DNA of 64,000 bases. Origin: Leclercia adecarboxylata. Its GTDB lineage: Bacteria; Pseudomonadota; Gammaproteobacteria; Enterobacterales; Enterobacteriaceae. Below, in pieces: positions 10,826 to 20,624 of the stretch (positions are counted from its first letter, which is position 1; each line of letters starts with the position of its first letter). The translations under genes and the position numbers were made by a program. Under the pieces are notes generated by a model. That model saw nothing but the letters and a program-made list of their open reading frames with translations, did not search any database and was not told where the DNA came from. The stretch covers positions 1,054,001-1,118,000 of the forward strand of contig NZ_CP098325.1 of assembly GCF_023639785.1 (NCBI RefSeq), given 5' to 3'.

Positions 10826-11305
10826 TTAATCCCGGCGCGCAATATCCGCAAACTGCGCGTCCAGCATTTTCGCCAGATCGCCCGCCGCCAGTTCAATATC
10901 CAGCCCGCGCTTGCCGCCGGAGATGTAGATGGTGTCAAACCCCTGTGAAGGGGCATCTATGAGCGTTGGCAGGCGCTTCTTCTGCCCCAGCGGGCTGATC
11001 CCACCGACCAGATAACCCGTGGTGCGTTGCGCAACCATCGGGTCCGCCATATCCACTTTTTTCGCGCCCAGCGCCTTTGCGACTTTTTTCAGGTCCAGCT
11101 GGCTGGCAACCGGCGTCACCGCCACGGCGAGGTGTTTCATGTCGCCATTCACCGCGACCAGCAACGTTTTATAGACCTGGTCCGCATTCAGACCCAGTTT
11201 GCGCACCACTTCATCACCAAAATTGGTTTCAGCCGGATCGTGGTCGTAGCTGTGGATCCTGAACGCAATCTTGTTTTTTTCGAGTAATTTAACGGCGGGA
11301 GTCAT
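10826..11305 (-). CDS. ybaK: YbaK, Cys-tRNA(Pro)/Cys-tRNA(Cys) deacylase
   Basis: 159 residues from the ATG at 11305, the known E. coli start; the frame stays open to 11329 but the extra eight residues are not conserved. It is a single-domain trans-editing enzyme (YbaK/EbsC family) that removes cysteine mis-charged on tRNA-Pro by prolyl-tRNA synthetase. [12 protein letters not shown], the catalytic-lysine region [12 protein letters not shown], and the [14 protein letters not shown] segment that binds the substrate are all present. Upstream on the other strand is the sRNA gene chiX. Confidence 0.95.
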   Translation of the reverse strand: MTPAVKLLEKNKIAFRIHSYDHDPAETNFGDEVVRKLGLNADQVYKTLLVAVNGDMKHLAVAVTPVASQLDLKKVAKALGAKKVDMADPMVAQRTTGYLVGGISPLGQKKRLPTLIDAPSQGFDTIYISGGKRGLDIELAAGDLAKMLDAQFADIARRD

Positions 11306-11392
11306 AGCAATCCTTCCTGGCCTTGACAATAAATGCCTTAAGAATACGCCTCAAAAGAGGCTAAAAAATAGCACCATCTTGCGCATATAGTG

Positions 11393-11422
11393 TTGGCAGT
11401 GATGGTCACTTTGAGCGACAAT
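11393..11422 (+). promoter_or_regulatory. Predicted sigma-70 promoter of chiX
   Basis: TTGGCA at 11393-11398 and GACAAT at 11417-11422 with an 18-base spacer, placing the start near 11430, exactly where the recognised ChiX RNA begins. Confidence 0.7.
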
Positions 11423-11429
11423 CTTCTGA

Positions 11430-11508
11430 ACCGGAGGTCTCCTCCGGCATAATAACAATGATGAAATTCCTCTTTGACGGGCCAATAGAAATATTGGCCA
11501 CTTTTTTT
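11430..11508 (+). ncRNA. chiX: Small regulatory RNA ChiX (MicM/SroB/RybC)
   Basis: Lies between ybaK and ybaP, as chiX does in E. coli. The 5' hairpin (CCGGAGG...CCTCCGG) differs in sequence from E. coli but is kept as a structure. After it come CATAATAA, the conserved seed ATGAAATTCCTCTTTGACGG at 11461-11480, and the Rho-independent terminator GGCCAATA...TATTGGCC with a T run to 11508. ChiX is an abundant Hfq-dependent RNA that silences the chitoporin mRNA chiP and is itself removed by the chbBC spacer when chitosugars are present. The terminator T run overlaps the last codon of ybaP on the other strand. Confidence 0.93.
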
Positions 11509-12301
11509 ATCTCAGCAACGACGGCAAATTTCCCTCGCCGTACAGATGTAACGCTCCAACCGCCACCACATACCGCCCGGCAGGCAGCGCGTGCAGCTTT
11601 TCGCACCAGGCCTGATTGCGCTCGTGCATCAGCACGTCATACAGCGATTCACTGAACGTGGCCGGCAGCGCCAGCCGGTCAACGGCAGGGGGCGAATCCA
11701 GCCACCAGCTCACCATGGTTTGCAGCAGTCGGGCATTGGTATGCCAGTGGGTGAGCGTGTCCTCCAGCAGCAGCAAACCGTCGTGGGGCATCTGGCGCAG
11801 CAGGGCAATCTGACTGGCGGCGCCTTCCAGTTCGATAACCGGCAATTGCTGCGCGCGTGCGGTATTCAGTAACTGGTAATCGATGCCGTAATCGCCCCGT
11901 AACCCCAGCCGCTGCGCCTGGGTGGCCTGCAATACCATCGCGATCTGCCAAAGCGGCTGGCTCTCAAGCATGGAGATCGATAAGCCAAGCTCGTCGGCAA
12001 CCCGCTGCAGTTCAGCCAGCTGCGTGGCGCTAAGACGCTCTTCGAGCGGAGGCGGGATGGCAAGCCCGGCGAAAGGCGACTCATCCCCGGAGATATCCGC
12101 TTCGACGATCAGCGCATCGGCATGCCGCAGGCGGCTAATCAGTCCCTCGGGCAGGGGAGACATATCCCGCGTGCCCATATGGATGCTGCCGACTAAATGC
12201 AGATGCTGCCCGCCGGGAAGGGTGATATCGAGTCCAGGCCAGCGATAGCGGCGGGGGAAGAGGGCGCGAAACGATGCTTTCAGACGTTGAAACAGACCCA
12301 T
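11507..12301 (-). CDS. ybaP: YbaP, TraB/GumN-family protein
   Basis: 264 residues, equal to E. coli YbaP. TraB/GumN-family proteins have a TIKI-like fold with two GxxH motifs; both are visible as GSIHMGT near residue 37 and GALHL near 250. TIKI homologues are metalloproteases, but the activity of YbaP is not established. The first residues are basic and lack a convincing signal peptide. The stop codon (complement of 11507-11509) sits inside the ChiX terminator T run, so the two genes share their 3' ends convergently. Function not assigned. Confidence 0.9.
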   Translation of the reverse strand: MGLFQRLKASFRALFPRRYRWPGLDITLPGGQHLHLVGSIHMGTRDMSPLPEGLISRLRHADALIVEADISGDESPFAGLAIPPPLEERLSATQLAELQRVADELGLSISMLESQPLWQIAMVLQATQAQRLGLRGDYGIDYQLLNTARAQQLPVIELEGAASQIALLRQMPHDGLLLLEDTLTHWHTNARLLQTMVSWWLDSPPAVDRLALPATFSESLYDVLMHERNQAWCEKLHALPAGRYVVAVGALHLYGEGNLPSLLR

Positions 12302-12377
12302 ACGCGCTCCCTGAATGAAAAATTCATGCTAGCGCGTGGGGCAGGGCGGCGCAAGACGTCCTTGTCCTGCATCAGCC

Positions 12378-14876
12378 TCAGGCTTTAGGTTTAAAGCGCA
12401 ACAGGCGGTTGGCGTTGCTCACCACGGTAATAGAGGAGAGGGCCATGGCGGCACCCGCCACCACCGGGTTCAGCAGCGTTCCGGTCAGCGGCCATAAGAT
12501 CCCGGCGGCGATGGGAATACCGAAGGCGTTATAGATAAAGGCCCCCAGCAGATTTTGCTTCATGTTGCGCAACGTCGCTTTCGAGATGGCAAGCGCGTCG
12601 GCCACTCCGGTCAGGCTGTGGCGCATCAGGGTGATGGCCGCCGTTTCGATGGCGACATCGCTGCCGCCGCCCATGGCAATGCCCACATCCGCCTGGGCCA
12701 GCGCCGGGGCGTCGTTGATGCCGTCGCCTATCATCGCCACCTGGCGCCCCTGGCTCTGCAGTTTGATAATCGCATCCGCTTTGCCATCCGGCAGCACGCC
12801 CGCGATCACCTCATCAATTCCCGCCTCACGGGCGATAGCCTGGGCGGTGGTGGCGTTATCGCCGGTGAGCATCACCAGACGATAGCCTTCCCGGTGCAGG
12901 CGTTGCAGCGCGGCCACGCTGTCCGCGCGCAGCGGATCGCGAACGGCAAACAGCGCAGCGGCCTGCCCGTCGACCGCCAGTAGCACCGGAGTTGCCCCCT
13001 GTGAAGCCCAGGTTTGCAGCTGCTCGTCCAGCGCACGGGTATCAACGCCGTTTTCCGCCAGCAGCGCCTGGTTACCCAGCAGCAGGGTTCGGTTGTCCAC
13101 CTCACCGCTGACGCCAAGCCCACGCAGGGTACGGAAGTTATTCACCTGCGGTAATGTGCTGCCCGCTTTCTCCAGTATCGCCCGGGCCAGCGGGTGGCTG
13201 GAGCCCTGCTCCAGTGCGCCCGCCAGGCTCAGGGCATCGGCTTCGCTCATCCCGGCCAGGGTATGGACGGCAACCACCTGCGGTTTACCCTCGGTCAGCG
13301 TCCCGGTTTTATCGAACACCAGGGTGTCTAAGGTACTGGCGCGCTGCAGGGCATCGGCATCACGTACCAGCACGCCCGATTCTGCGGCCCGCCCGACACC
13401 GGAGATAATCGACATCGGCGTGGCCAGGCCCAGGGCACAAGGGCAGGCGATTATCAGCACCGTGGTGGCGATCACCAGGGTGTAAACAATCTGCGGCGCG
13501 GGGCCGAAGAAGTACCAGATGGCGGCGCTGAAGAGGGCGATACCCACCACCACCGGCACAAAGATGGCAGAGATTTTATCGGCCAGCTTGCCGATCTCCG
13601 GTTTGCTGCTCTGGGCCTGGCGCACCATGCGGATAATGCGCGACAGCGTGGTGTGGCTGCCGACAGCACTGGCGCGGAACAGCACGCTGCCATCCTGCAC
13701 GACGGTACCGGCGTGAACGCTCTCGCCGTCGCTTTTCTGCTGCGGCACCGGCTCGCCGGTGAGCATTGCCTCGTCAAACCAGGCTTCGCCCTGGGTGATC
13801 TCCCCGTCCACCGGCACGCGATCCCCGGTGGTCAGACGCAGGATCATGCCTTCCTGAACGTCCGCCAGCGGCACGCTCTGTTCGCCGTTTTCGGTCACGA
13901 CCCGGGCGGTGGGCGGCGTTAGGTCGAGTAATCTTTCCAGCGCTTTCGACGAGCGCTGACGGGCCCGGGCTTCCAGCATATGGCCCAGGTTAATCAGGCC
14001 GATAATCATCGCGCTGGCTTCGTAATAGAGGTGGCGCGCTTCCATCGGGAACCACTGCGGCCAGAGGTTGACGCTCATGGAGTAGAGCCAGGCCGCGCCG
14101 GTACCCAGCGCCACCAGCGTGTCCATGGTGGCGGTGCGGTTTTTCAGGCTTTTCCACGCGCTGGTGTAAAAATGGCCGCCCGCGAAGATCATCACCCCAA
14201 GGGTGAGAACGCCTGTCGCCAGCCACAGCGTGCGGTTGTCGTCGGTGACCATCATGTTGTCGCCGAGCATTCCCCAGCCCATCACCGGGATGCCCACCAG
14301 CAGGGCGACAATCGCCTGCCAGCGAAAACGTTTCATGGTGGCGATGGCGGTCTCCTGCTGGCGCGCCCGGCGTTCGAGGTCATCCTCAATCGCCTCGGCG
14401 CCGTAGCCCGCTTTTTCAACCGCCTGCACTAAATCCGCGGCGGAGGCGCTGCCCATCACCAGCGCAGTGCGCTCCGCCAGATTGACCCGTGCCTGTGCCA
14501 CACCCGGAACCGCCTGCAGGGCATCCTGGACGCGGGTGACGCAGCTGGCGCAGCTCATGCCATTGATCAACAGCTGCTGGCTGTCATCGCTATCGTGAGC
14601 TGCCGGAAGCTCAGAGGGGGCCGCTGTCAGTGCTTCCGACGGAGTTGTTGACGCTGTCAGCGGATCAGCCTTTGGGTGGCTTAATACCGCACCGTACCCG
14701 GCCTGTTTGATGGTGTCGATCAGGGCATCGGCGCTTGCGCTGCCGGTGACGGCCGCGTGGTCGATGGTCACGTCTGCACTCTCTACGTCCGGGCGTTGCT
14801 CCAGACTCTCTTTAACGCGTTTGACACAGTGGCCGCAAGAGAGGCCATCCAGTGTCAGATCGATGATATGAGACAT
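12378..14876 (-). CDS. copA: Copper-exporting P1B-type ATPase CopA
   Basis: 832 residues from ATG 14876 ([17 protein letters not shown], the conserved N-terminus; the frame is open 18 codons further). It pumps Cu(I) from cytosol to periplasm. Two N-terminal heavy-metal domains carry CGHC (about residue 14) and CASC (about 109). Membrane segments follow, with the translocation CPC motif in IIACPCALG. The actuator TGEP loop, the phosphorylation motif DKTGT, an HP locus motif (SSHPLARA) and [10 protein letters not shown] are all intact. Its promoter carries a CueR box shared with the divergent cueR. In E. coli ybaS and ybaT lie between copA and cueR; they are missing here. Confidence 0.97.
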   Translation of the reverse strand: MSHIIDLTLDGLSCGHCVKRVKESLEQRPDVESADVTIDHAAVTGSASADALIDTIKQAGYGAVLSHPKADPLTASTTPSEALTAAPSELPAAHDSDDSQQLLINGMSCASCVTRVQDALQAVPGVAQARVNLAERTALVMGSASAADLVQAVEKAGYGAEAIEDDLERRARQQETAIATMKRFRWQAIVALLVGIPVMGWGMLGDNMMVTDDNRTLWLATGVLTLGVMIFAGGHFYTSAWKSLKNRTATMDTLVALGTGAAWLYSMSVNLWPQWFPMEARHLYYEASAMIIGLINLGHMLEARARQRSSKALERLLDLTPPTARVVTENGEQSVPLADVQEGMILRLTTGDRVPVDGEITQGEAWFDEAMLTGEPVPQQKSDGESVHAGTVVQDGSVLFRASAVGSHTTLSRIIRMVRQAQSSKPEIGKLADKISAIFVPVVVGIALFSAAIWYFFGPAPQIVYTLVIATTVLIIACPCALGLATPMSIISGVGRAAESGVLVRDADALQRASTLDTLVFDKTGTLTEGKPQVVAVHTLAGMSEADALSLAGALEQGSSHPLARAILEKAGSTLPQVNNFRTLRGLGVSGEVDNRTLLLGNQALLAENGVDTRALDEQLQTWASQGATPVLLAVDGQAAALFAVRDPLRADSVAALQRLHREGYRLVMLTGDNATTAQAIAREAGIDEVIAGVLPDGKADAIIKLQSQGRQVAMIGDGINDAPALAQADVGIAMGGGSDVAIETAAITLMRHSLTGVADALAISKATLRNMKQNLLGAFIYNAFGIPIAAGILWPLTGTLLNPVVAGAAMALSSITVVSNANRLLRFKPKA

Positions 14877-14944
14877 AGGTATACTCCTTATAAATCTCCA
14901 GCCAGATATTGACCGGAGAGACACTTTCATCTAACTGTTATGAA

Positions 14945-14974
14945 GGTTAAACCTTCCATCAAGGGGAAGGTCAA
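14945..14974 (-). promoter_or_regulatory. CueR-controlled copA promoter with MerR-type operator
   Basis: On the minus strand TTGACC (14969-14974) is followed after 19 bases by TAACCT (14944-14949). The long spacer contains the dyad ACCTTCC...GGAAGGT (14951-14971), which is the CueR box of E. coli copA. The over-long 19-bp spacer is the hallmark of MerR-family activation. Confidence 0.93.
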
Positions 14975-14983
14975 GGGGGAAAC

Positions 14984-15394
14984 GTGAATATCAGCGATGT
15001 TGCCAAAAAAACCGGCTTAACCAGCAAAGCAATTCGTTTTTACGAAGAGAAAGGGCTGGTGACGCCGCCGCTGCGCAGTGAGAACGGCTACCGGAGCTAT
15101 ACCCAAAAACACCTCGACGAACTGACGCTGCTGCGCCAGGCGCGGCAGGTTGGGTTCAATCTGGATGAGTGTGGCGACCTGGTGAACCTGTTCAACGATC
15201 CTGAGCGTCATAGCGCCGACGTCAAAAGCCGGACGCTGGAGAAGGTGGCCGAAATTGAACGCCATATTGTGGAGCTACAGGCGATGCGCGATCGGCTGCT
15301 GGCGCTGGCGGAGAGTTGTCCGGGCGATGACGGCGCCGACTGTCCGATCATGGATAATCTCTCCGGCTGCTGTCATCGCAAGGCGAAGGCTTAA
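14984..15394 (+). CDS. cueR: Copper-responsive MerR-family activator CueR
   Basis: 136 residues starting at a GTG. The winged helix-turn-helix occupies residues 1-70, including the RFYEEKGLV recognition segment. A dimerisation coiled coil runs from about 80 to 108. Cys112 and Cys120, the Cu(I) ligands of CueR, are in place on the metal-binding loop, and the C-terminal CCH tail is present. It senses cytosolic Cu(I)/Ag(I) and untwists the copA promoter. Divergent from copA; its last bases overlap the stop of the next, convergent gene by 4 bp. Confidence 0.96.
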   Translation: MNISDVAKKTGLTSKAIRFYEEKGLVTPPLRSENGYRSYTQKHLDELTLLRQARQVGFNLDECGDLVNLFNDPERHSADVKSRTLEKVAEIERHIVELQAMRDRLLALAESCPGDDGADCPIMDNLSGCCHRKAKA

Positions 15395-16107
15395 CCGCGG
15401 GCCGGGTTGAGCATAAACACCACCGTACCGCGATACCACGGGGATTTTTGCAGCTGCGCTTCGGCCTGCCGATCCCGCTGGCCGTTCTGAACCAGCCCGA
15501 GTTTGAACGGGATGCGCAGCCCGGTGAGCGCGGGCAAATAAGCCTGATAGTTGGTAACCGTGTGGCGGCCCTGATAGCTCTGGATCACCAGTTCATCTAC
15601 CGCCAGCGCGTTCAGCGTGGCGACATCCCCGGTTTTTGCCCAGTCCAGCAGCCCGGTTACCCCCAGTGAAAATTCGGTCGGCAACTGCTGGCGCAATGCC
15701 TGCAAAAAGCGGGCGTAGTCCGCCAGCTGGTGGGTGGCCGCATCAAAATCAACCTGCAAACCCACCACCTGATTCCCTGCCGCCTGCCAGCGCTGCATCA
15801 GGCGGACAATTCTGGCAAGGATCTCAGGCGACACCTCAAGCGTGGTAAAGCGCACGGTCAGCCAGATTGAGGGAAAAGTGAGGCGGCTGACGGGCAGCCC
15901 GAGGCGCTGGAACACCACCCCGTTCGGGCGGGCCAGCACCTCTCCCTGATGCAGATAGACCGTTTGTGCCTCCTTCAACGCATCGCTGGCCTTTACCCCC
16001 GACCAGAGCCAGAAGGCCGTGTGCGCCTGCGCATTAACCCTCTCCTGCGCAGGCGCCTGTCCGGCCAGCAGCGCGGCTACCAGTAGTATTTGAGTTTTTG
16101 TGCCCAC
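15391..16107 (-). CDS. Exported DUF3142-family protein
   Basis: 238 residues if started at the GTG at 16107, which gives a good signal peptide (hydrophobic LLVAALLAG then APA). The frame is open to an ATG at 16185 deep inside the preceding gene, which is less likely. The mature protein resembles DUF3142: alternating beta and amphipathic segments with [10 protein letters not shown] (an acidic pair at the end of a predicted strand) and LGVTGLLDW. This looks TIM-barrel- or glycosidase-like, but that is inference. It overlaps the upstream exported TPR-like gene by 31 bases and so is probably translated with it. No E. coli K-12 counterpart is known to me. Confidence 0.75.
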   Translation of the reverse strand: MGTKTQILLVAALLAGQAPAQERVNAQAHTAFWLWSGVKASDALKEAQTVYLHQGEVLARPNGVVFQRLGLPVSRLTFPSIWLTVRFTTLEVSPEILARIVRLMQRWQAAGNQVVGLQVDFDAATHQLADYARFLQALRQQLPTEFSLGVTGLLDWAKTGDVATLNALAVDELVIQSYQGRHTVTNYQAYLPALTGLRIPFKLGLVQNGQRDRQAEAQLQKSPWYRGTVVFMLNPARG

Positions 16108-18206
16108 GGACTGCCCGGATACTGCGTTTTCAACTGCGAGAACCAGCCTTTGCGCTGGGCTTTGTCCACCCCGGCGCCGCCACATTCGTTATAGCCGGAC
16201 GGGGCGTAACACATGATGGCCCGATAGAGCGCGTAGCTTTTATCTTCATGCTCGGCTTTTGGCGAGGTGATGATCTGCTGATAGTAACCCTGCCTGTCGA
16301 ACTGGCCGTAAGGTTCTTCCCGGTGGATCGCCGTACCCAGCACGCCGTTGCCCGCGCTGTCTTTCCACAGATCGACATGGGTGTTGGTGGTGCGGAAGAA
16401 CTCGCCCAGACAGTTCAGGGCATGGGCATCCGCGGCGTTCTGGCTGAGCACCGTGTTGTCCAGACTTCGACAGACGTAACCGGCTTCGGCGGCATTGCCG
16501 TCCCAGTCGAAGACGCTCAGGTTTACATCGTCAAATGCCTGGCCCACGACCGGCTGCGTGATGGCGCTGGCGAGCTTTCTGTCGGTTAACCAGTCGCTGA
16601 ACCGGTTTTCGGTTAAATCACGCACTAACAGCGTGTGCAGGGCAATGGTGCGCTCCTCGTTGTTTGGCCCCTGGCTGGCCTGCTGGCGTAACCGCTCAGG
16701 CGAGGCCACCGCTTTCAGCACCTGTGAGCGAAGCCGCAGGTTGGTGATGGCGCTGTCCCGGGCGAAAATCGCGTCGGCGTTGCCGCTAAACACCAGCGTG
16801 GCCGCCAGTCTGGCCTGCACATACTGCTGCTGCTCGCCATCTTCGCTTAGCTTCAGCAACCTCAGCCAGAAATCACGTGCCGCCGGCCACTGCTTTTGCG
16901 CCATCAGCGCGTCGCCATACAGCACCTGTTCGCTGAAGGCGAGAATGTCATGCGCCGGGAGTTTTTCCGCTGGCTTAACGGCCTGCAAAATGGCGGCATC
17001 ATTGTTAGTCGCCCGCCACAGGTTCAACTGCAGATTACGCCACAGCGCCAGCTTGCCGCTTTTTTCAAACACCGGTTTGCTGGCGTCGAGCGCCTGCTGC
17101 GTCAGCGTCGGTTTCTCTTCGCTGTTCAGGCGAAGGGCGCGAAGCATTTCGGTATAGCTCACCAGCGGCGCGTCGGGGAAGGCCTCCTGCACGGCGCTTC
17201 CAGAGAACTGCATGCCAAAGACATTATCGTATTCGATAACCAGCCCGCGCAGCGCCCGGGCGTCAGTGGCCTGCTGGAACCGCTGCTCATAAAGCCCCGC
17301 CAGCTGCGGCCAGGCCTGCAGATACCAGTTGATGCGACGCAGCATGCCGCGCGTGGAATCGGCATAGCGTCCCTCCGGCCAGCGTTGCAGATAAACCTGG
17401 GCGGCTTTCTGCGCCTGTTCGGCAGCGGGACGATTAACGCGCTGAATATCGAAATCGCCGTACTCGCCCGTGCTGAACTGGCTGCTTTTGTTCAGCGCCG
17501 TGCGCATCAGCATATATTGCGCGGTTTCTGCCAGCCATGGGCTATCGCGATTCACCAGAATAGTAAAATCGCGTTCTGCGCTGGCGTAATCCCCGGCATA
17601 GAAATGGGCTGCGCCCGTCAGATAGATTTTGTACAGCAAAGACATCGAATTGGCCGGGAGCGTCTGGAGGGCCTCGGCAATGTAGTCCCGGCCTGCGCCG
17701 GAGTAAAGCGCTATCCGCGCCTGTCCCAGCGCATGACGCTGTTCCGCCGTCAGGGCATTGTCGGCCAGCAGGGCGGAAAAAAATAGGCTCATATTGCCCG
17801 TGGTATTCGAGACGAAACGGTTCTCTTGTTCACCGGCATAGCGGGTGTCGGCTGGCTCAAGTTGCAGGGCCGCCATCTGTTGGCTGAAGAGGCTCTCTTC
17901 GCTCTGCTGCTCCGTGGGGGAGGTAACGTAATCACCCCACTCCGGGTGGTAAGCAAAATAGACGTCGCGAGAGCGGGTGATATCCGCAGGGATGGCCTGC
18001 ACGGGCAGGGCGAAGGATTTTGCTTCGCTCAGCAGACGCAGCAGGTTATCCCGGGAATCATTGCCGGGGGTCAGAACCGGGTCGCCTTTCAGCAGGCAAT
18101 AGTCATCGCTCCATTTACAGTCTTCCATATCAAACGAGGCGTATGCCGGTGCGGCACTCGCCAGTAATGCGCTAACGCTGAGTGCCAGCGTTGTCTTCCT
18201 GACCAT
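16077..18206 (-). CDS. Exported repeat-rich protein of unknown function, linked to qmcA-ybbJ
   Basis: 709 residues from ATG 18206; a longer frame reaches 18278 but would overlap ybbJ. MVRKTTLALSVSALLASAAP then AYA is a clear signal peptide. The mature chain is almost entirely alpha-helical with many Ala/Leu-rich TPR/Sel1-like helix pairs (for example GAAHFYAGDYASAERDF, and QKQWPAARDFWLRLL) and scattered Cys near both ends that could form disulphides. It starts 16 bases after ybbJ and overlaps the DUF3142 gene, so qmcA-ybbJ and these two genes look like one operon. I do not recognise a named family; a periplasmic scaffold role is only a guess. Confidence 0.75.
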   Translation of the reverse strand: MVRKTTLALSVSALLASAAPAYASFDMEDCKWSDDYCLLKGDPVLTPGNDSRDNLLRLLSEAKSFALPVQAIPADITRSRDVYFAYHPEWGDYVTSPTEQQSEESLFSQQMAALQLEPADTRYAGEQENRFVSNTTGNMSLFFSALLADNALTAEQRHALGQARIALYSGAGRDYIAEALQTLPANSMSLLYKIYLTGAAHFYAGDYASAERDFTILVNRDSPWLAETAQYMLMRTALNKSSQFSTGEYGDFDIQRVNRPAAEQAQKAAQVYLQRWPEGRYADSTRGMLRRINWYLQAWPQLAGLYEQRFQQATDARALRGLVIEYDNVFGMQFSGSAVQEAFPDAPLVSYTEMLRALRLNSEEKPTLTQQALDASKPVFEKSGKLALWRNLQLNLWRATNNDAAILQAVKPAEKLPAHDILAFSEQVLYGDALMAQKQWPAARDFWLRLLKLSEDGEQQQYVQARLAATLVFSGNADAIFARDSAITNLRLRSQVLKAVASPERLRQQASQGPNNEERTIALHTLLVRDLTENRFSDWLTDRKLASAITQPVVGQAFDDVNLSVFDWDGNAAEAGYVCRSLDNTVLSQNAADAHALNCLGEFFRTTNTHVDLWKDSAGNGVLGTAIHREEPYGQFDRQGYYQQIITSPKAEHEDKSYALYRAIMCYAPSGYNECGGAGVDKAQRKGWFSQLKTQYPGSPWAQKLKYYW

Positions 18207-18222
18207 CAGGCTATTCCTGTTG

Positions 18223-18681
18223 TTATCGGGAAAGGGCCCGGATGCGAAGGGTGATCCCCTCGACGGCCACGACCTCAACTTTAGTACCGGCGTTTAAATC
18301 CTCATCGGCAATCACCGGCCATGAACTGTCACCCACCCGCATATGGCCCCGCCCGTTCACCAGGGCGGTCTCCAGCGTAAACTGCATTCCCACCAGCTGT
18401 TGACCACGCTGGTTAAGCCGGGCATCGGCAGGTTTCTGCGCGCGCACCTGGCGTGACAGCCAGCGCCACCAGAGCCAGGCGGCAATAAGGGTCAGGACTG
18501 CAAACAGCACCCCCTGCCACGCCCAGTCGAAGGGTAAGATCCAGACCAGCAGGCCGGTGATAACGGCGGCCACGCCGCTCCACAGCAGGTAGCCGTTACC
18601 GCCGAGCATCTCTGCCGCCAACAGCAGGCCGCCGAGACTCAGCCAGAAGACGTGTGGATGTGCAGCAATCAGTTCGATCAT
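18223..18681 (-). CDS. ybbJ: YbbJ, NfeD-family inner-membrane protein
   Basis: 152 residues. Three hydrophobic segments in the first 75 residues are followed by a soluble OB-fold NfeD domain carrying [14 protein letters not shown], as in E. coli YbbJ. NfeD proteins work with stomatin/prohibitin-like SPFH partners, and QmcA is the partner next door: the ybbJ start overlaps the qmcA stop by 4 bases (ATGA). Low-copy membrane-quality role is inferred from the family. Confidence 0.95.
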   Translation of the reverse strand: MIELIAAHPHVFWLSLGGLLLAAEMLGGNGYLLWSGVAAVITGLLVWILPFDWAWQGVLFAVLTLIAAWLWWRWLSRQVRAQKPADARLNQRGQQLVGMQFTLETALVNGRGHMRVGDSSWPVIADEDLNAGTKVEVVAVEGITLRIRALSR

Positions 18682-19592
18682 AACTTGCGCTCGTTGCCGC
18701 TGTTTTTAATCAGCTCCGCGATCCCGCCGATCGAGCCCATCAGGCTGCTGGCATCCAGCGGCATCATCACCACCTTGCTGTTATCCGCCGAGCCGATGGC
18801 CTGCAGCGCTTCGGTGTATTTCTGCGCCACAAAGTAGTTAACCGCCTGGATATCCCCGGCAGCAATGGCCTCAGAGACCATTTTGGTGGCGCGGGCTTCT
18901 GCTTCCGCCGAACGTTCACGGGCTTCCGCCTGCAGGAAGGCAGACTGGCGTTCCCCTTCGGCTTTAAGGATCTGCGACTGTTTTTCCCCTTCCGCTTTGA
19001 GGATCTCCGCCTGGCGCACCCCTTCGGCCTCCAGAATATAGGCGCGCTTGGTTCGCTCAGCCTTCATCTGGGCGTTCATCGAGGTGATCAGCTCTGCTGG
19101 TGGACGCACGTCGCGGATCTCGATACGCGTAACTTTAATGCCCCAGGGGTTGGTGGCTTCATCGACGATGTGCAGCAGGCGGGTGTTGATGCTGTCGCGC
19201 TGGGAGAGCATTTCATCCAGCTCCATCGACCCCAGCACGGTTCGAATATTGGTCATCGTGAGGTTGATGATGGCTAGCTCGAGGTTGCTGACCTCGTAGG
19301 CCGCTTTCGGCGCGTCAATCACCTGAATAAAGCAGACCGCGTCGATGGTCACGTTGGCGTTATCCCGGGAGATAACCTCCTGCGACGGGATATCCAGCAC
19401 CTGCTCCATCATGTTTATCTTGCGGCCAATGCGGTCCATAAAAGGCACGACCAGGCTTAAGCCCGGCTGCAGCGTTGTGGTGTAACGCCCAAAACGCTCA
19501 ACCGTCCACTGGTAGCCCTGCGGAACTATTTTGACGCCAGCGGCGACAATCACCAGCGCCACGAAGATGAGAATAGGGATAACGATGAACAT
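18678..19592 (-). CDS. qmcA: QmcA, SPFH/stomatin-family membrane protein
   Basis: 304 residues, like E. coli QmcA (YbbK). One N-terminal membrane anchor (residues 1-20) is followed by the SPFH/Band-7 domain ([32 protein letters not shown]). A long charged coiled coil (about 180-245) with repeated ILKAEGE units follows. QmcA was found as a multicopy suppressor of an ftsH htpX double mutant and is thought to organise membrane quality control. First gene of the qmcA-ybbJ-TPR-DUF3142 run. Confidence 0.95.
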   Translation of the reverse strand: MFIVIPILIFVALVIVAAGVKIVPQGYQWTVERFGRYTTTLQPGLSLVVPFMDRIGRKINMMEQVLDIPSQEVISRDNANVTIDAVCFIQVIDAPKAAYEVSNLELAIINLTMTNIRTVLGSMELDEMLSQRDSINTRLLHIVDEATNPWGIKVTRIEIRDVRPPAELITSMNAQMKAERTKRAYILEAEGVRQAEILKAEGEKQSQILKAEGERQSAFLQAEARERSAEAEARATKMVSEAIAAGDIQAVNYFVAQKYTEALQAIGSADNSKVVMMPLDASSLMGSIGGIAELIKNSGNERKL

Positions 19593-19713
19593 GTAAAACC
19601 TCCTGTTTTGTGTTCCATGTTGCGGTAACCATTGCTCGTTTGTTGTCCATTAGTATATCGGCAAACAGGGGGGAATTCGCGTTGAATCAACGAGCCGGGC
19701 GGGATTCAGACCT

Positions 19714-19741
19714 AAAAAAGCCCCGCTAAAAATAGCAGGGC
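19714..19741 (-). terminator. Intrinsic terminator of the 284-aa gene
   Basis: On the minus strand GCCCTGCT, an ATTTT loop, AGCGGGGC (one wobble pair) and a run of six T. It sits about 30 bases after the stop at 19770. Confidence 0.85.
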
Positions 19742-19769
19742 GAGGGAGCATTTAACGGGCAGCGCCAGG

Positions 19770-20624
19770 TCAGGCGTGGGGATAGGTGTAGGTGAAGTCA
19801 GAGATATACTGCTCGCCTGCGTCGTTGATCGCCCGGGACAGCCCGGCATAGTATTTTTCCAGACCGATCGCTTCAATCTGCTGCAGCTGTTCCCGCACCG
19901 GGGCGCAGAACAGACCGGCATTACCGGCTTCGACGCGCTTATTGTTAGGCGGCAGATCGCCGGTGATCGCTTTAAACCAGGTGCGGATCCCTTGTTTAAG
20001 ATTGTTTGGCGCTTTCGACAGATTGTCGATACCGGTCAGCACCTGCAAAGTCGGGAAGTGATCCTCTGCCACGGCGCTTTTCAGGCGGTCAAAGAACTGG
20101 CTGAACAGCTCATAGGAGCCCAGTTCGATGATTTTGGGTTTCGTTGTTTTACCGTTTTTATTACCGATCCTGCTTGCGGCAGGGGCGCTGGACGGCACGA
20201 TACCTGTCTTATGCAAGTCTAATCCAAACAGCAGATTGCAGTGGGCGCGACGCTCTTTCAGCGGGTAAGACATCAGCACTTCAATAAACTTCGTCGCCAT
20301 CACATCCGACAGCTTATGGTTGATCAGCCATTGCGAGCGGGAAAAGTCTGCCGGGGAGACAAACCACTCCGGCACCTCGTCGTACCGCTTCGATTTACCT
20401 TTCCCATCAAATTCAATGAAATGCGTGCCGTTGTCGAAGGCGAATTTGCAATTTTTAAAGCTGACAATGGTGGTATTAACGATCAAGGCTTTTTTTACGA
20501 AATCAACGACTTCCGGGCCAATAACAAAGCTGGTCTCTGCCGAGGTGTGGATGACTTGCATTAATGTTTCTACATTAGGAACACCCGGCTTAAGGGAGGT
20601 GAACTCATAAAAGATATGTGTCAT
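19770..20624 (-). CDS. Unrecognised 284-aa protein at the fetAB position
   Basis: 284 residues with no signal peptide and no membrane segment, so probably cytosolic. ATG 20624 has a good ribosome site (AGGAAG, 8 bases upstream). I see no catalytic motif. The middle contains a basic patch NKNGKTTKPK around residues 154-163. The N-terminal half is mixed alpha/beta with several aromatic residues, and the C-terminal third is helical. The gene stands alone with its own terminator and a 300-bp AT-rich leader. It replaces fetA-fetB, which lie between qmcA and ybbN in E. coli. Base composition appears less GC-rich than in its neighbours, consistent with acquisition. Function unknown. Confidence 0.7.
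   Translation of the reverse strand: MTHIFYEFTSLKPGVPNVETLMQVIHTSAETSFVIGPEVVDFVKKALIVNTTIVSFKNCKFAFDNGTHFIEFDGKGKSKRYDEVPEWFVSPADFSRSQWLINHKLSDVMATKFIEVLMSYPLKERRAHCNLLFGLDLHKTGIVPSSAPAASRIGNKNGKTTKPKIIELGSYELFSQFFDRLKSAVAEDHFPTLQVLTGIDNLSKAPNNLKQGIRTWFKAITGDLPPNNKRVEAGNAGLFCAPVREQLQQIEAIGLEKYYAGLSRAINDAGEQYISDFTYTYPHA

Noticed and set aside
11458..11655. Small plus-strand protein beginning MMKFLFDGP within chiX
   Set aside because: The start of the frame is the ChiX seed and the terminator hairpin; the rest is the complement of ybaP. It is an RNA gene, not a coding one.
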